A stretch of DNA of 64,000 nt, from assembly GCA_913774715.1 (NCBI GenBank), contig CAJYHS010000049.1, positions 98,215 to 162,214 on the forward strand, in the 5' to 3' direction. Both the position numbers and the translations under genes were made by a program. Numbering within the stretch: the first letter of the stretch is position 1; every line of letters begins with the position of its first letter. Shown in pieces: positions 8,216-17,885 of the stretch. The notes under the pieces were generated by a model that worked only from the letters and a program-made list of their open reading frames with translations, was not told the DNA's origin and did not search any database. This stretch comes from an uncultured Siphonobacter sp. Lineage in GTDB: Bacteria > Bacteroidota > Bacteroidia > Cytophagales > Spirosomataceae.

Positions 8216-9250
8216 CTAAAATTTCGGACAGGCCAATTCCCTTTTGCGTTTACGAGGGAAAGGTTTGGGGTCAAACAAAGCTTCGAGGGTATAGGAAATG
8301 GATAACTCATGAGCCCCACCCGAAGCCATGCTCAAAGTCGAAATGGTAGCGTCGTAGCTGTAGCCAATGGAGAAATTATCCTGACGGTAACCGACCAGAA
8401 AAACCAGAGCGTCATGGTTATTCAGACCACGATCGTATTGCTTGATGGGAATGCCCCGATACCAGATACCAAGCGTCAGCGGATCGTAGGTCATGTAAAG
8501 TCCTAAATCCAGCTGATCGAATTTTCCCTGTTTTTTGTAAAGAATAGCGGGCGAAAGACTCCGCTCACGACCCATGTCGGCTCCCAGCCCATTACCTAAC
8601 TCCCAACCCATCAGTGGAATTTTAAAGCCTCCCTGCAGACTGATTTTCATGGGCAAGCGTTCTGGATTAGCCGAAAAAGACTGATCGGGCCGGTTTAGGT
8701 GGTGTACGGAAATACCGCCCCAAAACCGATCTGAATAGGCTAATAAACCACCCGAAAAATCAAGGTAATTGATTCTTGGACCGGCATCCACAACCGGATC
8801 GTTGTAAATCGGGGTAACGCTTCCGGGGCCCGTGACGTCGTAGTTAAAGACCAGGTTATAATAATTGACGCTCCGATTGACATACGATGCCTGAATCCCC
8901 GCTCGTAACCGAACTTCTTCACTTAATCGGGCCTGGTAGGAATATTGTAGACCCACATCGAGCGTTCGAAGGTTACTAAACTGAGCGTCGTTCATAACCA
9001 TAAAACCAAGGCCCGAGTTAATTTTATCGATGTACGTATCAACGCTGGCGATAGTTGTGACGTAATTAGCATTAAGAGCCGGCCACTGGTTGCGGTAGTT
9101 AATCGTAGCTCTGGTTGCCAGAGCCGAGCCCGCAAAGGCTGGATTCAGGTAAAGAGGGGCGGCATAAAACTGCGAAAGCTGCGGATCCTGAGCCTTCAGG
9201 TCAAGACCGACTAACAACAAGGCAGTAAGAATAAATAAATGTTTTATCAT
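8216..9250 (-). CDS. PorP/SprF-family type IX secretion membrane protein
   Basis: Outer-membrane beta-barrel of the PorP/SprF family, which anchors or helps secrete partner proteins carrying a gliding-motility-type (type B) C-terminal domain. 344 residues from the ATG at 9250 (MIKHLFILTALLLVG signal peptide, cleaved after KAQ). The diagnostic N-terminal signature is present: AQDPQLSQFYAAPLYLNPAFAGS, then NYRNQWPAL. The C-terminus has the repeated strands of the family (FLVGYRQDNFSIGYSYD). It is divergent from the large PKD protein at 9620, the usual pairing of a SprF-like protein with its client. Confidence 0.92.
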   Translation of the reverse strand: MIKHLFILTALLLVGLDLKAQDPQLSQFYAAPLYLNPAFAGSALATRATINYRNQWPALNANYVTTIASVDTYIDKINSGLGFMVMNDAQFSNLRTLDVGLQYSYQARLSEEVRLRAGIQASYVNRSVNYYNLVFNYDVTGPGSVTPIYNDPVVDAGPRINYLDFSGGLLAYSDRFWGGISVHHLNRPDQSFSANPERLPMKISLQGGFKIPLMGWELGNGLGADMGRERSLSPAILYKKQGKFDQLDLGLYMTYDPLTLGIWYRGIPIKQYDRGLNNHDALVFLVGYRQDNFSIGYSYDATISTLSMASGGAHELSISYTLEALFDPKPFPRKRKRELACPKF

Positions 9251-9619
9251 GGCAAACAACCGGAAATCGGAGACGGGAGCTTAGGGATTTATTCCGTGAA
9301 TCCGATTATGCATAACATTCTGGTGAACGCATTTTTTTGAAATATATTCGTTCCACTGAGGTTTTTGCAAAAGTTCGGCAAGTTGCACAAACCTTAACAA
9401 AATTTGTAGCCCAAGTTTCCGTTAATTTTCAGGAAATTGATCTTGCCAGCCCATCGGCATTCGAACTCCCAGGGTTTGAACAGTGTCTTATGGACTGGAA
9501 TACTGCTAGTAACATTGAATAATTCAACGTACTTGTCAGGAGATTGTTCTCTGAATCCTGTCCAAGAGAGACTATTTCCGACCTACGTCGTCTAAAACGT
9601 ACAAAAAGGTTCATCGGGT
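9251..9619. other. Divergent promoter region between porP and the T9SS client
   Basis: A 369-base gap between divergent start codons. It must hold both promoters, but I find no convincing TTG/TAnnTTTG pair on either strand. A short TTG-initiated frame (9337-9522) lacks coding character. No repeat or RNA noted. Confidence 0.4.
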
Positions 9620-12523
9620 ATGATTCGAAAGATATATTTTACTTTACTTTTCTGGATGACCTGTTGGTGCATCGCTGAAGCCCAGACGATCAAGGTGACG
9701 GGGCGTAAATGCGAACCCGAACAGGGCTGTAACGGAGACTCTACCCGTTTCGAGGTATTGGGTATCGCCGCATCCAGTTGGAACTGGACGTTTGAAGATC
9801 CTAATTCCCCCGATCCACAAGCTAACCGATCCACTCTGGCAAAACCTGCCCATCTATACCTGCAACCGGGCTCCTATAACGTTAGGGTTAATGGAAATCT
9901 AACCAATGGGCAGCCTTACTCAAAAGACACCACCATCCGGATTTCTGCTTTACCCCCTGCTTTTGAATTCTTCCAGGGAAAAGAGGATACGACGATTTGT
10001 AAAGATAACCCGCTGGTACTGGACCCTTACGATTCCCGGTTTTTTCAGGGTACGCCACCCGCAGAAGGAACGGTTAAGTACCTCTGGTATCCCACAGGAG
10101 ATACAACCCGAACGATTAGCGTAACTGAAAAGGGTTGTTACTCCGTTGAAGTGATGAATGCCGATAGCTGTACGGTTACCGATCGGATTAATGTTAAAAT
10201 TTGCGGCGAGTCCGACCAGCAGGCTTCAAAATGGTATTTCGGTTCCAATGCCGGGATCAATTTCGAAGGTGGGCAACCCACTGCCATCACGGATGGAAAG
10301 ATCAATACCCCGGAAGGAACGTCTTCTATTTCAAACCGAAAAGGGGACTTGCTCTTTTATACGGACGGTCGAACGATCTACGATGCCGATGGGAATCCCA
10401 TGACTTCCCGTGATCCGTCGGATACGACTAGCCTGAATGGTAGTCCAGGGTCAACGCAGGCAGCTCTGATTGTGCCTCAACCTAGTTGCCGAGGGTGTGA
10501 AACGATTTATTATGTATTTACGACCCGTGACGTAAATGATTCGATCCGATGTCTGGAATACACTCGGGTTGACATGCGAGGGAATGGTGGAAAAGGAATC
10601 ATCCTGGATAAAAATAATCCAACGGGAGAATGTAACGTCAGTGAGCGGTTAACGTCCATTCAAAACCCGGCGGACTCTTCGTACTGGGTATTAAGTCACG
10701 AAAATGGAACGAGTAAATTTATCTTGAAACGATTGACCAAAAGTGGGTTAGAAGATGCTAACTCGCCTGAAATAGGCCTTCCTCATACCACTAAATATCA
10801 GGGAGAAGGGCAAATTAAGTTTGCTACTTCGGGAGGAAAAATGGGCGTGGTAATTCCCGGCCCGGATCGAAACTACGTGGAGATTTATAACTTCAATGAT
10901 TCCACTGGAGCCATTACTCCTCCCCCGATTACCCTGGATCTAGGCCCTGCCCCACCCTCCGCGTATGGACTGGAATTTTCCCCGGATGGCGAAAAAGTCT
11001 ACGTCACCCTGCGAGGGAATGACAGTACGGAATCGGTTCTGTATCAGTATGATATTAGCGGGACGGACTCTACGGTTATTGCTTCTACAAGGATTGAAGT
11101 GGCCCGTTCGGAAAAAGAGTTTGGAGCCCTTCAGTACGCTCCTGACGGCAAAATTTACATGGCTATTAAGGATAGTGAATACTTGGGCGTTATTACACCT
11201 TCCAGCGGCGATTCAACGGAAGTAGATTTTCAATTGGATGGTTTTTATCTGGCAGGAAAACTGAGTCAGCTGGGTTTACCGAACTTCGTTCAAAGTATTA
11301 TTGAACCTCCTTCGGGACCGGGTATTAGTGCCGAAGACGTATGTTTCGGAGAAGCCATGGAGTTGTCTACCGGGCCTATTTGTGACCCCCTGGAGGATAA
11401 ATATGAATGGGACTTTGGAGATGGGTCAGCGAAAGGTACAAAACAGTCTGAGTCGCACTTATACGCGGCTCCCGGAACGTACACGGTTACCCTAAGGCAG
11501 TATAACGCCTGTAAGGATACTACCATGACTCAACAGGTAACCGTCAATCCTCAGCCCATTGCCAACTTAGGTCCGGATTTGAACGTGTGTGCCCGAAACG
11601 TGAGGCTGGATAGTAAAAACCCTTATCCCAATAGCCAGTATCTCTGGTTTAAAGATGGCCGGGCCCTAGCCGTAGACAGTACCGCTTCAAGCATTCAGGT
11701 CGATTCTTCAGGACGTTACGTGGTTGGAGTATTAATTGGGGATTGTTATGCACTGGATACCATCAATGTAACCTTGGAGCGACCGCCCTTATACAATTTA
11801 GGGCCCGATCAGAAGCTTTGTACGAATGATACATTGCAGCTAGATGCCTTGGCGGGAGGAACGTCTTATGCCTGGAACACGGGACAGACTACGCAGGTAA
11901 TTGATGTTACTCAGGCAGGTAATTACTCAGTCGTCGTAATGATCCCACGTGCTAATGGAAGTACATGTGAAGTAACCGATACCGTGCGGGTGGATGTATT
12001 ACCCTTACCCAACGTCGCTGTGCAGCCCCAAGCTTCTCTTTGTCAGCCGAATAATCAGGCCATCACGATTAGTGCCGGGACTGCTAATGCTATGAATTAC
12101 CAGTATCGATGGCTACCGGGGAACGAAACTACACGAACGATTACAGTGAATCGGATTGGGATCTATACTGTCGAAATCAGTACCAGTGAAGGGTGTACGG
12201 AAGCTCATAATGTTGAAATTATTGACTTGTGTCAGCCGCAAATCCTTGTTCCTGACGCTTTTTCACCGAATGGTGACGGTCAAAACGATCAATTAGAGGT
12301 CATTACCAACCATATCTCCGATCAGGATTATGAATTTCGGGTGTATGACCGATGGGGAGAATTGATTTTCCGTACTACGAATCGTAATGAGATGTGGGAC
12401 GGTACCTATAAGGGCCGCACCTTCCCTCCGCAGACCTATGCCTGGGCTGTTCAATACCGGAGCACCTATTTTCCGGAACGCGGTGTCGAGACTAAACGTG
12501 GAGCGGTGTTAATCGCCAAATAA
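9620..12523 (+). CDS. T9SS type B sorting-domain protein with PKD domains
   Basis: Large exported protein of 967 residues. A signal peptide (MIRKIYFTLLFWMTCWCIAEAQ) is followed by a PKD-like domain near residues 45-110, a beta-propeller-like stretch around residues 190-560 (NRKGDLLFYTDGRTIYD, LEFSPDGEKVYVTL, QYAPDGKIYMAI), a clear PKD domain near 585-645 (YEWDFGDGS, PGTYTVTL) and Ig-like Cys-containing repeats. The last ~85 residues (from VPDAFSPNGDGQND) form a gliding-motility-associated C-terminal domain, the type IX secretion signal. It probably coats the cell surface or acts as an adhesin and is likely secreted with help from the divergent PorP/SprF protein. Confidence 0.93.
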   Translation: MIRKIYFTLLFWMTCWCIAEAQTIKVTGRKCEPEQGCNGDSTRFEVLGIAASSWNWTFEDPNSPDPQANRSTLAKPAHLYLQPGSYNVRVNGNLTNGQPYSKDTTIRISALPPAFEFFQGKEDTTICKDNPLVLDPYDSRFFQGTPPAEGTVKYLWYPTGDTTRTISVTEKGCYSVEVMNADSCTVTDRINVKICGESDQQASKWYFGSNAGINFEGGQPTAITDGKINTPEGTSSISNRKGDLLFYTDGRTIYDADGNPMTSRDPSDTTSLNGSPGSTQAALIVPQPSCRGCETIYYVFTTRDVNDSIRCLEYTRVDMRGNGGKGIILDKNNPTGECNVSERLTSIQNPADSSYWVLSHENGTSKFILKRLTKSGLEDANSPEIGLPHTTKYQGEGQIKFATSGGKMGVVIPGPDRNYVEIYNFNDSTGAITPPPITLDLGPAPPSAYGLEFSPDGEKVYVTLRGNDSTESVLYQYDISGTDSTVIASTRIEVARSEKEFGALQYAPDGKIYMAIKDSEYLGVITPSSGDSTEVDFQLDGFYLAGKLSQLGLPNFVQSIIEPPSGPGISAEDVCFGEAMELSTGPICDPLEDKYEWDFGDGSAKGTKQSESHLYAAPGTYTVTLRQYNACKDTTMTQQVTVNPQPIANLGPDLNVCARNVRLDSKNPYPNSQYLWFKDGRALAVDSTASSIQVDSSGRYVVGVLIGDCYALDTINVTLERPPLYNLGPDQKLCTNDTLQLDALAGGTSYAWNTGQTTQVIDVTQAGNYSVVVMIPRANGSTCEVTDTVRVDVLPLPNVAVQPQASLCQPNNQAITISAGTANAMNYQYRWLPGNETTRTITVNRIGIYTVEISTSEGCTEAHNVEIIDLCQPQILVPDAFSPNGDGQNDQLEVITNHISDQDYEFRVYDRWGELIFRTTNRNEMWDGTYKGRTFPPQTYAWAVQYRSTYFPERGVETKRGAVLIAK

Positions 12524-12531
12524 TACTTTCA

Positions 12532-12562
12532 AAAGCTGCTGGTCTTCAGGCCAGCAGCTTTA
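12532..12562 (+). terminator. Terminator of the T9SS client gene
   Basis: AAAGCTGCTGG / CCAGCAGCTTT arms around an 8-base loop, followed by ATTTTT. Confidence 0.85.
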
Positions 12563-12590
12563 TTTTTAACGCTCTATTAACCTTAAATCT

Positions 12591-13400
12591 ATGATTCGAC
12601 CATTTTTGATGCTCGGCTGCGTCTGGGCTTGCCTTTCCTTTCATCCACCTAAAAAATATACACTTGTCTGGGCCGACGAATTTAATACCAATGGCGAGCC
12701 AGATCCGAAAAACTGGACTTTTGAAAAAGGCTTCGTTCGGAATGGAGAATTACAATGGTATCAGGCGGACAATGCTCACTGTGCTAATGGGTTACTCATC
12801 ATAGAAGCCCGTAAGGAGTCCCGACCCAATCCGCTTTACGATAAAGGCAGTATGGACTGGCGGAAAAGTCGAAAAACGATCGAGTATACCTCATCGAGTT
12901 TGTTGACCAGGGGATTGCACGAATGGAAATACGGTCGCTTTGAGATGCGGGCCAAACTCGACACTCAGCCCGGCATGTGGCCCGCTTTCTGGACGCTGGG
13001 AGTTAAAGGTCAATGGCCTTCGAACGGCGAAATTGATATCATGGAATATTACCAGAACATGATTCTGGCCAATACCGCCTGGGGTACGGATCAGGCGTAT
13101 AAAGCAAAATGGAATACGGTAAAAACGCCCTTATCGACGTTCAATGACCCGAAATGGGCTGAGAAATTTCACGTCTGGCGAATGGATTGGGATGAAAAAG
13201 AAATTCGGCTTTACGTAGATGATCAGTTACTGCATACAACGGAATTAAGTAAAACGCTGAATGCGGACGGCTCAAATCCTTTTCAGCAACCGCATTACCT
13301 ACTGGTTAACCTGGCTCTGGGTGGCGATAATGGCGGCGATCCCAGTGGCAGTACCTTTCCCGCTCGTTATGAGATTGATTATGTGCGGGTCTATCAGTAA
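12591..13400 (+). CDS. Secreted glycoside hydrolase family 16 (beta-glucanase type)
   Basis: Predicted endo-acting enzyme cleaving beta-1,3/1,4-glucans or related polysaccharides outside the cell. 269 residues with an N-terminal signal (MIRPFLMLGCVWACLSF) and one GH16 jelly-roll domain. The catalytic signature GEIDIMEY gives nucleophile Glu147, Asp149 and acid/base Glu152. It begins with the typical LVWADEFN and ends with YEIDYVRVYQ, so the domain is complete with no extra binding module. Substrate (laminarin, lichenan or other) cannot be decided by eye. It fits with the GH67 and GH43 genes nearby as part of a plant or algal polysaccharide-degrading capacity. Confidence 0.93.
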   Translation: MIRPFLMLGCVWACLSFHPPKKYTLVWADEFNTNGEPDPKNWTFEKGFVRNGELQWYQADNAHCANGLLIIEARKESRPNPLYDKGSMDWRKSRKTIEYTSSSLLTRGLHEWKYGRFEMRAKLDTQPGMWPAFWTLGVKGQWPSNGEIDIMEYYQNMILANTAWGTDQAYKAKWNTVKTPLSTFNDPKWAEKFHVWRMDWDEKEIRLYVDDQLLHTTELSKTLNADGSNPFQQPHYLLVNLALGGDNGGDPSGSTFPARYEIDYVRVYQ

Positions 13401-13423
13401 TAGAGTAGGAAATAGATTATAAA

Positions 13424-13478
13424 AAAAGCCAGAAGGTCTTGAGAAGTCAATTTTTGATTCCTCATCCTTCTGGCTTTT
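13424..13478. terminator. Bidirectional terminator
   Basis: AAAAGCCAGAAGG (13424-13436) pairs with CCTTCTGGCTTTT (13466-13478), separating convergent genes. The 29-base loop can itself pair (AATCAAAAATTGACTT region). Confidence 0.8.
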
Positions 13479-13530
13479 ATCATTTAATGTTTCTGGCTTT
13501 AATAATCAAAAATCTGGGCAGCTTAGGTTA

Positions 13531-14559
13531 TTATTGAACGGGAACATCGTACGAATTGGCATACGATTTCGAACTCGTGCCCAGTTTAGCTCCGTAACCA
13601 GCAGCCACAATACCTACCAGCAGGCCAAAAAAGCCCATAATCGCACCTTTAGAAGCAGCAGAGGCAGCTTTATCGGCAGCTTCACGTGCTTTTTCAGCGG
13701 CTTCACGTTTCGTTTGTTCAAATTTAGCTGCCGCCTGTTTATAGGTATTGATCCAGTTATCCACAATCTGCTCCGATTCGGCCCGACTTTTGTTGGTACG
13801 TTTCATCACTACATTAACGGCATCTTCCCGGTCTACCTGGCTAACCGTAGCCTGTCCCTGGCGGAACAGCCGGTCAAATAATCCATTCGCAATATCATCC
13901 GTAGCCTGAGGATTTTCGGCTGCCTGGCCGGCGGAAGCTTTAAGGTCATTGCCAGCCTGGTCCGCTTTGCGTTCCAGGGCACTGGGATTCAGAGCTGGAT
14001 TGCCCGTCTGGCGTAAAATGGTATTCACTTCGCTACGTAGATCTTTAAGATCCAGATCATTAACGTTAATGCCATTCTCAGCTAGCGTTCCCTTTACCGC
14101 TTCTCCAAGTTTAGGGCCTGCTGCTGAAGCTACGGAACCCGCAGCAGCTCCTGCGGTTCGCACAATACCACCTACCAGTCGACTAGCTCCGCCAATTAAA
14201 TTGCCAACCGTTGTGGTAAGGAAATAAATTGTAAGCAAGGTCATCAGGCTCCAGGTTAACACGCCATGGATAATTCCATCAAACAGACGGGGAGCACTTG
14301 CTAGTCGGCCAGCTACCCATCCACCTGCCAGTAAGGAAAGCAGGCTAGTGATAATATACCAGATAGCCGTACCCATACCTAATCCTGCTGCAGGATTCTG
14401 TTCTTCCATGGGATCAATAGTAGAAAGGCCAATGCCTAATCCCAGGAGACTGAGGAGCAACTGTGATACGACTGCAATTAAAACACCAGCGAATACGGCA
14501 CTCCAGGAGATTCTTTTAACGGGTGCTGAAGATTTGGAGTAAACAATTTCTCTTTCCAT
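13531..14559 (-). CDS. Membrane protein with Ala-rich helical domain (PhnA-like annotation in relatives)
   Basis: 342 residues with about four hydrophobic segments (near 16-42, 63-88, 96-120 and 308-332), glycine-rich like a glycine-zipper protein. Between the third and fourth segments is a hydrophilic, Ala/Lys/Glu-rich helical region (KREAAEKAREAADKAASAASK) resembling stress-type amphipathic helices. Similar Bacteroidota proteins are often named PhnA-like, though without the PhnA enzyme domain. No catalytic residues seen. A perfect 7-bp inverted repeat 28 bases upstream of its start (14587-14607) is a candidate operator. Possibly envelope-stress related, an inference only. Confidence 0.7.
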   Translation of the reverse strand: MEREIVYSKSSAPVKRISWSAVFAGVLIAVVSQLLLSLLGLGIGLSTIDPMEEQNPAAGLGMGTAIWYIITSLLSLLAGGWVAGRLASAPRLFDGIIHGVLTWSLMTLLTIYFLTTTVGNLIGGASRLVGGIVRTAGAAAGSVASAAGPKLGEAVKGTLAENGINVNDLDLKDLRSEVNTILRQTGNPALNPSALERKADQAGNDLKASAGQAAENPQATDDIANGLFDRLFRQGQATVSQVDREDAVNVVMKRTNKSRAESEQIVDNWINTYKQAAAKFEQTKREAAEKAREAADKAASAASKGAIMGFFGLLVGIVAAGYGAKLGTSSKSYANSYDVPVQ

Positions 14560-14586
14560 AAAAGTTGAATAGTTTAAGTTTTGATA

Positions 14587-14607
14587 TTACTCAATCAGAG
14601 TGAGTAA
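14587..14607. promoter_or_regulatory. Inverted repeat, candidate operator
   Basis: TTACTCA (14587-14593) and TGAGTAA (14601-14607) with a 7-base spacer, 28-48 bases upstream of the minus-strand membrane-protein gene. Half-site size and position suit a dimeric repressor or activator. Confidence 0.35.
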
Positions 14608-14797
14608 ATACCTAACCTCAAAATCCCATACCAACCATTAGGACCAACTTTCAGCTACTAATTTGTAGATTAAGTACTATTTATTACCCATATTTTATAA
14701 GTATACATAGAATGAAGTTAGGTATTGTATTTTGTCAAGTAGAAAGATTGAAGAGCATTCATACCTAAATTGTAAACGGTGAAGGTTGGGTAATTAA

Positions 14798-16921
14798 CTA
14801 GCGAATCTGATACACATCCACCAACTTCTTTACTTCCTCCAGGGTGCGGGTAGGTTTCTCTAATCCTTCGGGAATGGGACGTTTGGAAAGGGTCTGAAAG
14901 TATAACACACACGCATCCCGCCACCACAGAGCTTCGCGGTGCTGAATACTAAGCCTGCCTTTTACATTGGTGAAAAGTTCAGGATCAATCTGGCTTTTCA
15001 CACTATCCCATTGGAGCTGCAAACGAGCCACTCCGGCTACGCCTTCATAATACCGATGGCAAAGTTCATCCCAAAGAATACGACCCGAAGGCATGGGGTG
15101 AGTCCAAGGGACGTGATGAAACCAGAGTAAGTATTCGGGTGGACAGGCTGCTAAGCTCCATTGCTTCTGAACTTCCGGAGCATACAAACCGAGAGCTTTA
15201 CTACTCGATTCGGTACGGTCAAAACCAATCCCTTTTTCATCGGCCTTGTGGTAATATACGGAAGTCCAGTCCGGACGAGCATTTTTGGCCAGCCAGGGAT
15301 TGGGTCCATAGTGCAGGCTATTACCCATGATGTGATGCAAACCCAACGGTGTCATGTAATTCACCAGCGTTTCGCGGGAATGTAACATCATATCCTGAAT
15401 CGTGCTGACGGCCTTATTATCATTGGTGAGCGTCAGGCGAATCCATTCTTCAGCGATTTTGTCAGAAGAAAGGGAATAATTCCAGGCTAGTCGCCCGAAG
15501 GCATACCAGTTAGCCTGCCCCATCGGATGACCCGTCCAGTTACGATCCGAACCCGTGTTGGCTACGCCCGCCATTCCCGTTTTCTGATACCCATGTACCG
15601 AACCATCAATCACTTTAGCTACCGTAGAGCCCTTTCCTTTCGCGTAGGTATCTGAATCTAAGCATTCCTTGAATAAAGGAGCCATATAGGCCAAATGCGT
15701 GGCAAAACCCAGGTATTCCTGCGTAAGCTGAAATTCCATTACCAGAGGCGTTTGGGGCATAGCTCCGAAAAGCGGATGAAAAGGCTCGCGGGGCTGAAAA
15801 TCAATCGGACCATTCTTGACCTGAACCAGCACGTTTGGATCAAATTTTCCATCCAGGGGCTTGAACTCTTCGTAGCCTTCCTTAAATCGATCCCCATTAG
15901 GATCCGCTTTGTATACAAATGAACGCCACATGACAACGCCCTGGGGATAAGGCATTAGAGCTTCGGATAACATCCGGGCACCGTCGGCGTGGGTGCGATT
16001 GTAGTCCTGCGGGCCGGGTTCACCTTCGGAATTGGCCTTCACCAGATAACCACCAAAATCAGGAATTAACGTATAAATTTCTTTAGTCTTCTCTGCCCAC
16101 CAACGCTTTACTTCCGGGTCGAGCGGATCGGACGTTTTGAGTCCTCCGAGTGTTTTCGGGGCAGCAAAAAAGACCGATAAATATACTTTGATGCCATACG
16201 GCCGGAACACATCGGCCAGAGCGGCTACTTTTTTAAGGTATTCGGGCGTGAGAAAACGGGCACTGGCATTGACATTATTCAAAACGGTGCCGTTGATACC
16301 AATCGAGGCATTGGCCCGTGCATAATCGCGGTAACGCGGATCAATCACGTCGGGTAAATCGAACCAGTGCCAGAGCGTAGACCCTGCGTAACCTCGTTCA
16401 ATGCTGCCATTATTATTATCCCAGTGATTTAAAAGCCGGTGTTGCACTTTAGGACTACTGGTGACATTCAATTTTTCTAGGGGTTGGAGCGTCTGAATTT
16501 CCCGTAATAAAGCGAAGCTTCCATACAATAAACCAACTTCCGTTTGTGCAGAAATAACAAGATTCCCTAAAGATCGAGAAAGATGATACCCTTCATTATT
16601 TACACCTTCGGAAGGATTAATTTTCAGGATTATACTAGCCGAATTAGCTGTTTTTTGAATAGCTAAAGTTTTGCCCGTTAACCCCTTAATCGCCGTTTGT
16701 AACTCTTCCGCCGCAACCTTTAATATGGGCGAATCACTAGGAGTTATAATCCCTTGAAGATTCTGAAGAATGGGCTGAACCTTAGTCAGACGATCGTATT
16801 TCAACCATAATCGATACCCGTCATCGGCCCGGGTGCTGGTTGAAAAAAGAAGAACGACGAATAAAAGCTGTGATAATCTTTGAAAAATAATAGACTTACG
16901 GAAAGGATAGAAGAACGCCAT
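14798..16921 (-). CDS. Alpha-glucuronidase, GH67
   Basis: Exported or periplasmic exo-enzyme that removes (4-O-methyl-)glucuronic acid from the non-reducing end of xylo-oligosaccharides. 707 residues from the ATG at 16921, full family length. The N-terminal domain precedes a TIM barrel beginning at the HRLLNHWDNNNGSIERGYAG motif. Candidate catalytic acids are Glu299 (KANSEGEPGP), Asp374 (GPIDFQP) and Glu396 (LVMEFQLTQEY), matching the three acids known in GH67. A helical C-terminal dimer domain follows. A signal peptide (SQLLFVVLLFSTSTRA) is present. It suggests glucuronoxylan use together with the GH43 enzyme at 21.9 kb. Confidence 0.93.
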   Translation of the reverse strand: MAFFYPFRKSIIFQRLSQLLFVVLLFSTSTRADDGYRLWLKYDRLTKVQPILQNLQGIITPSDSPILKVAAEELQTAIKGLTGKTLAIQKTANSASIILKINPSEGVNNEGYHLSRSLGNLVISAQTEVGLLYGSFALLREIQTLQPLEKLNVTSSPKVQHRLLNHWDNNNGSIERGYAGSTLWHWFDLPDVIDPRYRDYARANASIGINGTVLNNVNASARFLTPEYLKKVAALADVFRPYGIKVYLSVFFAAPKTLGGLKTSDPLDPEVKRWWAEKTKEIYTLIPDFGGYLVKANSEGEPGPQDYNRTHADGARMLSEALMPYPQGVVMWRSFVYKADPNGDRFKEGYEEFKPLDGKFDPNVLVQVKNGPIDFQPREPFHPLFGAMPQTPLVMEFQLTQEYLGFATHLAYMAPLFKECLDSDTYAKGKGSTVAKVIDGSVHGYQKTGMAGVANTGSDRNWTGHPMGQANWYAFGRLAWNYSLSSDKIAEEWIRLTLTNDNKAVSTIQDMMLHSRETLVNYMTPLGLHHIMGNSLHYGPNPWLAKNARPDWTSVYYHKADEKGIGFDRTESSSKALGLYAPEVQKQWSLAACPPEYLLWFHHVPWTHPMPSGRILWDELCHRYYEGVAGVARLQLQWDSVKSQIDPELFTNVKGRLSIQHREALWWRDACVLYFQTLSKRPIPEGLEKPTRTLEEVKKLVDVYQIR

Positions 16922-17006
16922 GATCAGTCTTTGATTGGATAACACAAAAGAATGATTTTTTTGGCTTTTAGAAGGGGTATTTAGCTTATTATTCTGCTAT
17001 AAATAA

Positions 17007-17034
17007 CTGTTGCCAGCGAAAAGGCTGGCAACAG
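17007..17034. other. Perfect 11-bp hairpin between the SPFH and GH67 genes
   Basis: CTGTTGCCAGC (17007-17017) and GCTGGCAACAG (17024-17034) with loop GAAAAG. No T tract follows on either strand, so it is either a weak terminator of the SPFH gene or a regulatory/RNA-processing hairpin upstream of the GH67 gene. Confidence 0.5.
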
Positions 17035-17114
17035 AACATCAAAGAATCTTATATAGATCTGTTGCCGAAAGTAGAAAAGTAGACCATGAGCAACTAATAA
17101 CTATCAACTAAACT

Positions 17115-17885
17115 TTACGGAACATTTTTGAAAAACGTAGGAGAATTTCCGTACAAAGGCGTTTTACCGTCCCATTTTTCGATAAACTGTTGCTGGATCA
17201 ACAGAGAAGATAAGGTACGCTGACGCAGTTCATTGGCTTTGGCATCTGCTTCGGCTTCCACAATTTTCTTTCGAGCCTGAGCTTCCGCCACCCGTAACTC
17301 GTTTTCCACCTGCATGGCCTGTTGAACTGCTTCATTTTTAGCATTAATCGCTCTGACAATACTTTCTGGATACCCTAACCCACTCGTTAATTGCTCCAGT
17401 AAAAAACCGTCGGCCTTAAAAGAAGAATCGAGCGTATGCTGCACGTCATTTTCGAATTGCTGACGATTAGAAATCAACTCATCCGTAGTGTATTTATTCA
17501 TCTGAATCCGGAAGGCATCCTTGACATAATTAAGCAATGTAGTCTTTGTGATTTCAGGAATATCCTTTCGGTATTTAGTAAAAATATGCGGACTTTTTCC
17601 CGCCTGAACCCGGAAAGAAATGGTAGGATCTACGGTAAAAACACTACCATCTTTTGCATTAACGGTGAAGGCTTCATAATCCGCCGTCTGCATGTATAAC
17701 GGTGATTGATAAACATCTTCCGTGAAAGGATTATACCAAACGCGTCCGGTTACTAATACTACATCCTGAACTCCCTTATCCGATCCATATTGCTTTACAC
17801 GGATACCTTCATGTCCGGCATCAATCCTTGTACAGGAGTATAAAATTGAACTAAAAAGGGTAATAATTAAGGTAAATTTTTTCAT
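17115..17885 (-). CDS. SPFH/Band 7 (prohibitin-like) lipoprotein
   Basis: 256 residues: a lipoprotein-like N-terminus (ILYSC, Cys18) replaces the usual transmembrane anchor, followed by a Band 7 domain (HEGIRVKQYG to about residue 190) and a coiled-coil tail rich in Ala/Glu/Lys (AEAQARKKIVEAEADAKANELRQ). Such proteins form membrane scaffolds that organise proteases or lipid domains. It overlaps the next upstream minus-strand ORF (17882-18076) by 4 bases (ATGA), so the two form an operon. Partner and role unknown. Confidence 0.85.
   Translation of the reverse strand: MKKFTLIITLFSSILYSCTRIDAGHEGIRVKQYGSDKGVQDVVLVTGRVWYNPFTEDVYQSPLYMQTADYEAFTVNAKDGSVFTVDPTISFRVQAGKSPHIFTKYRKDIPEITKTTLLNYVKDAFRIQMNKYTTDELISNRQQFENDVQHTLDSSFKADGFLLEQLTSGLGYPESIVRAINAKNEAVQQAMQVENELRVAEAQARKKIVEAEADAKANELRQRTLSSLLIQQQFIEKWDGKTPLYGNSPTFFKNVP

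Noticed and set aside
9337..9522. 61-residue ORF in the porP/T9SS intergenic region
   Set aside because: TTG start, no ribosome-binding context, no coding-like composition, and it would occupy the divergent promoter region.
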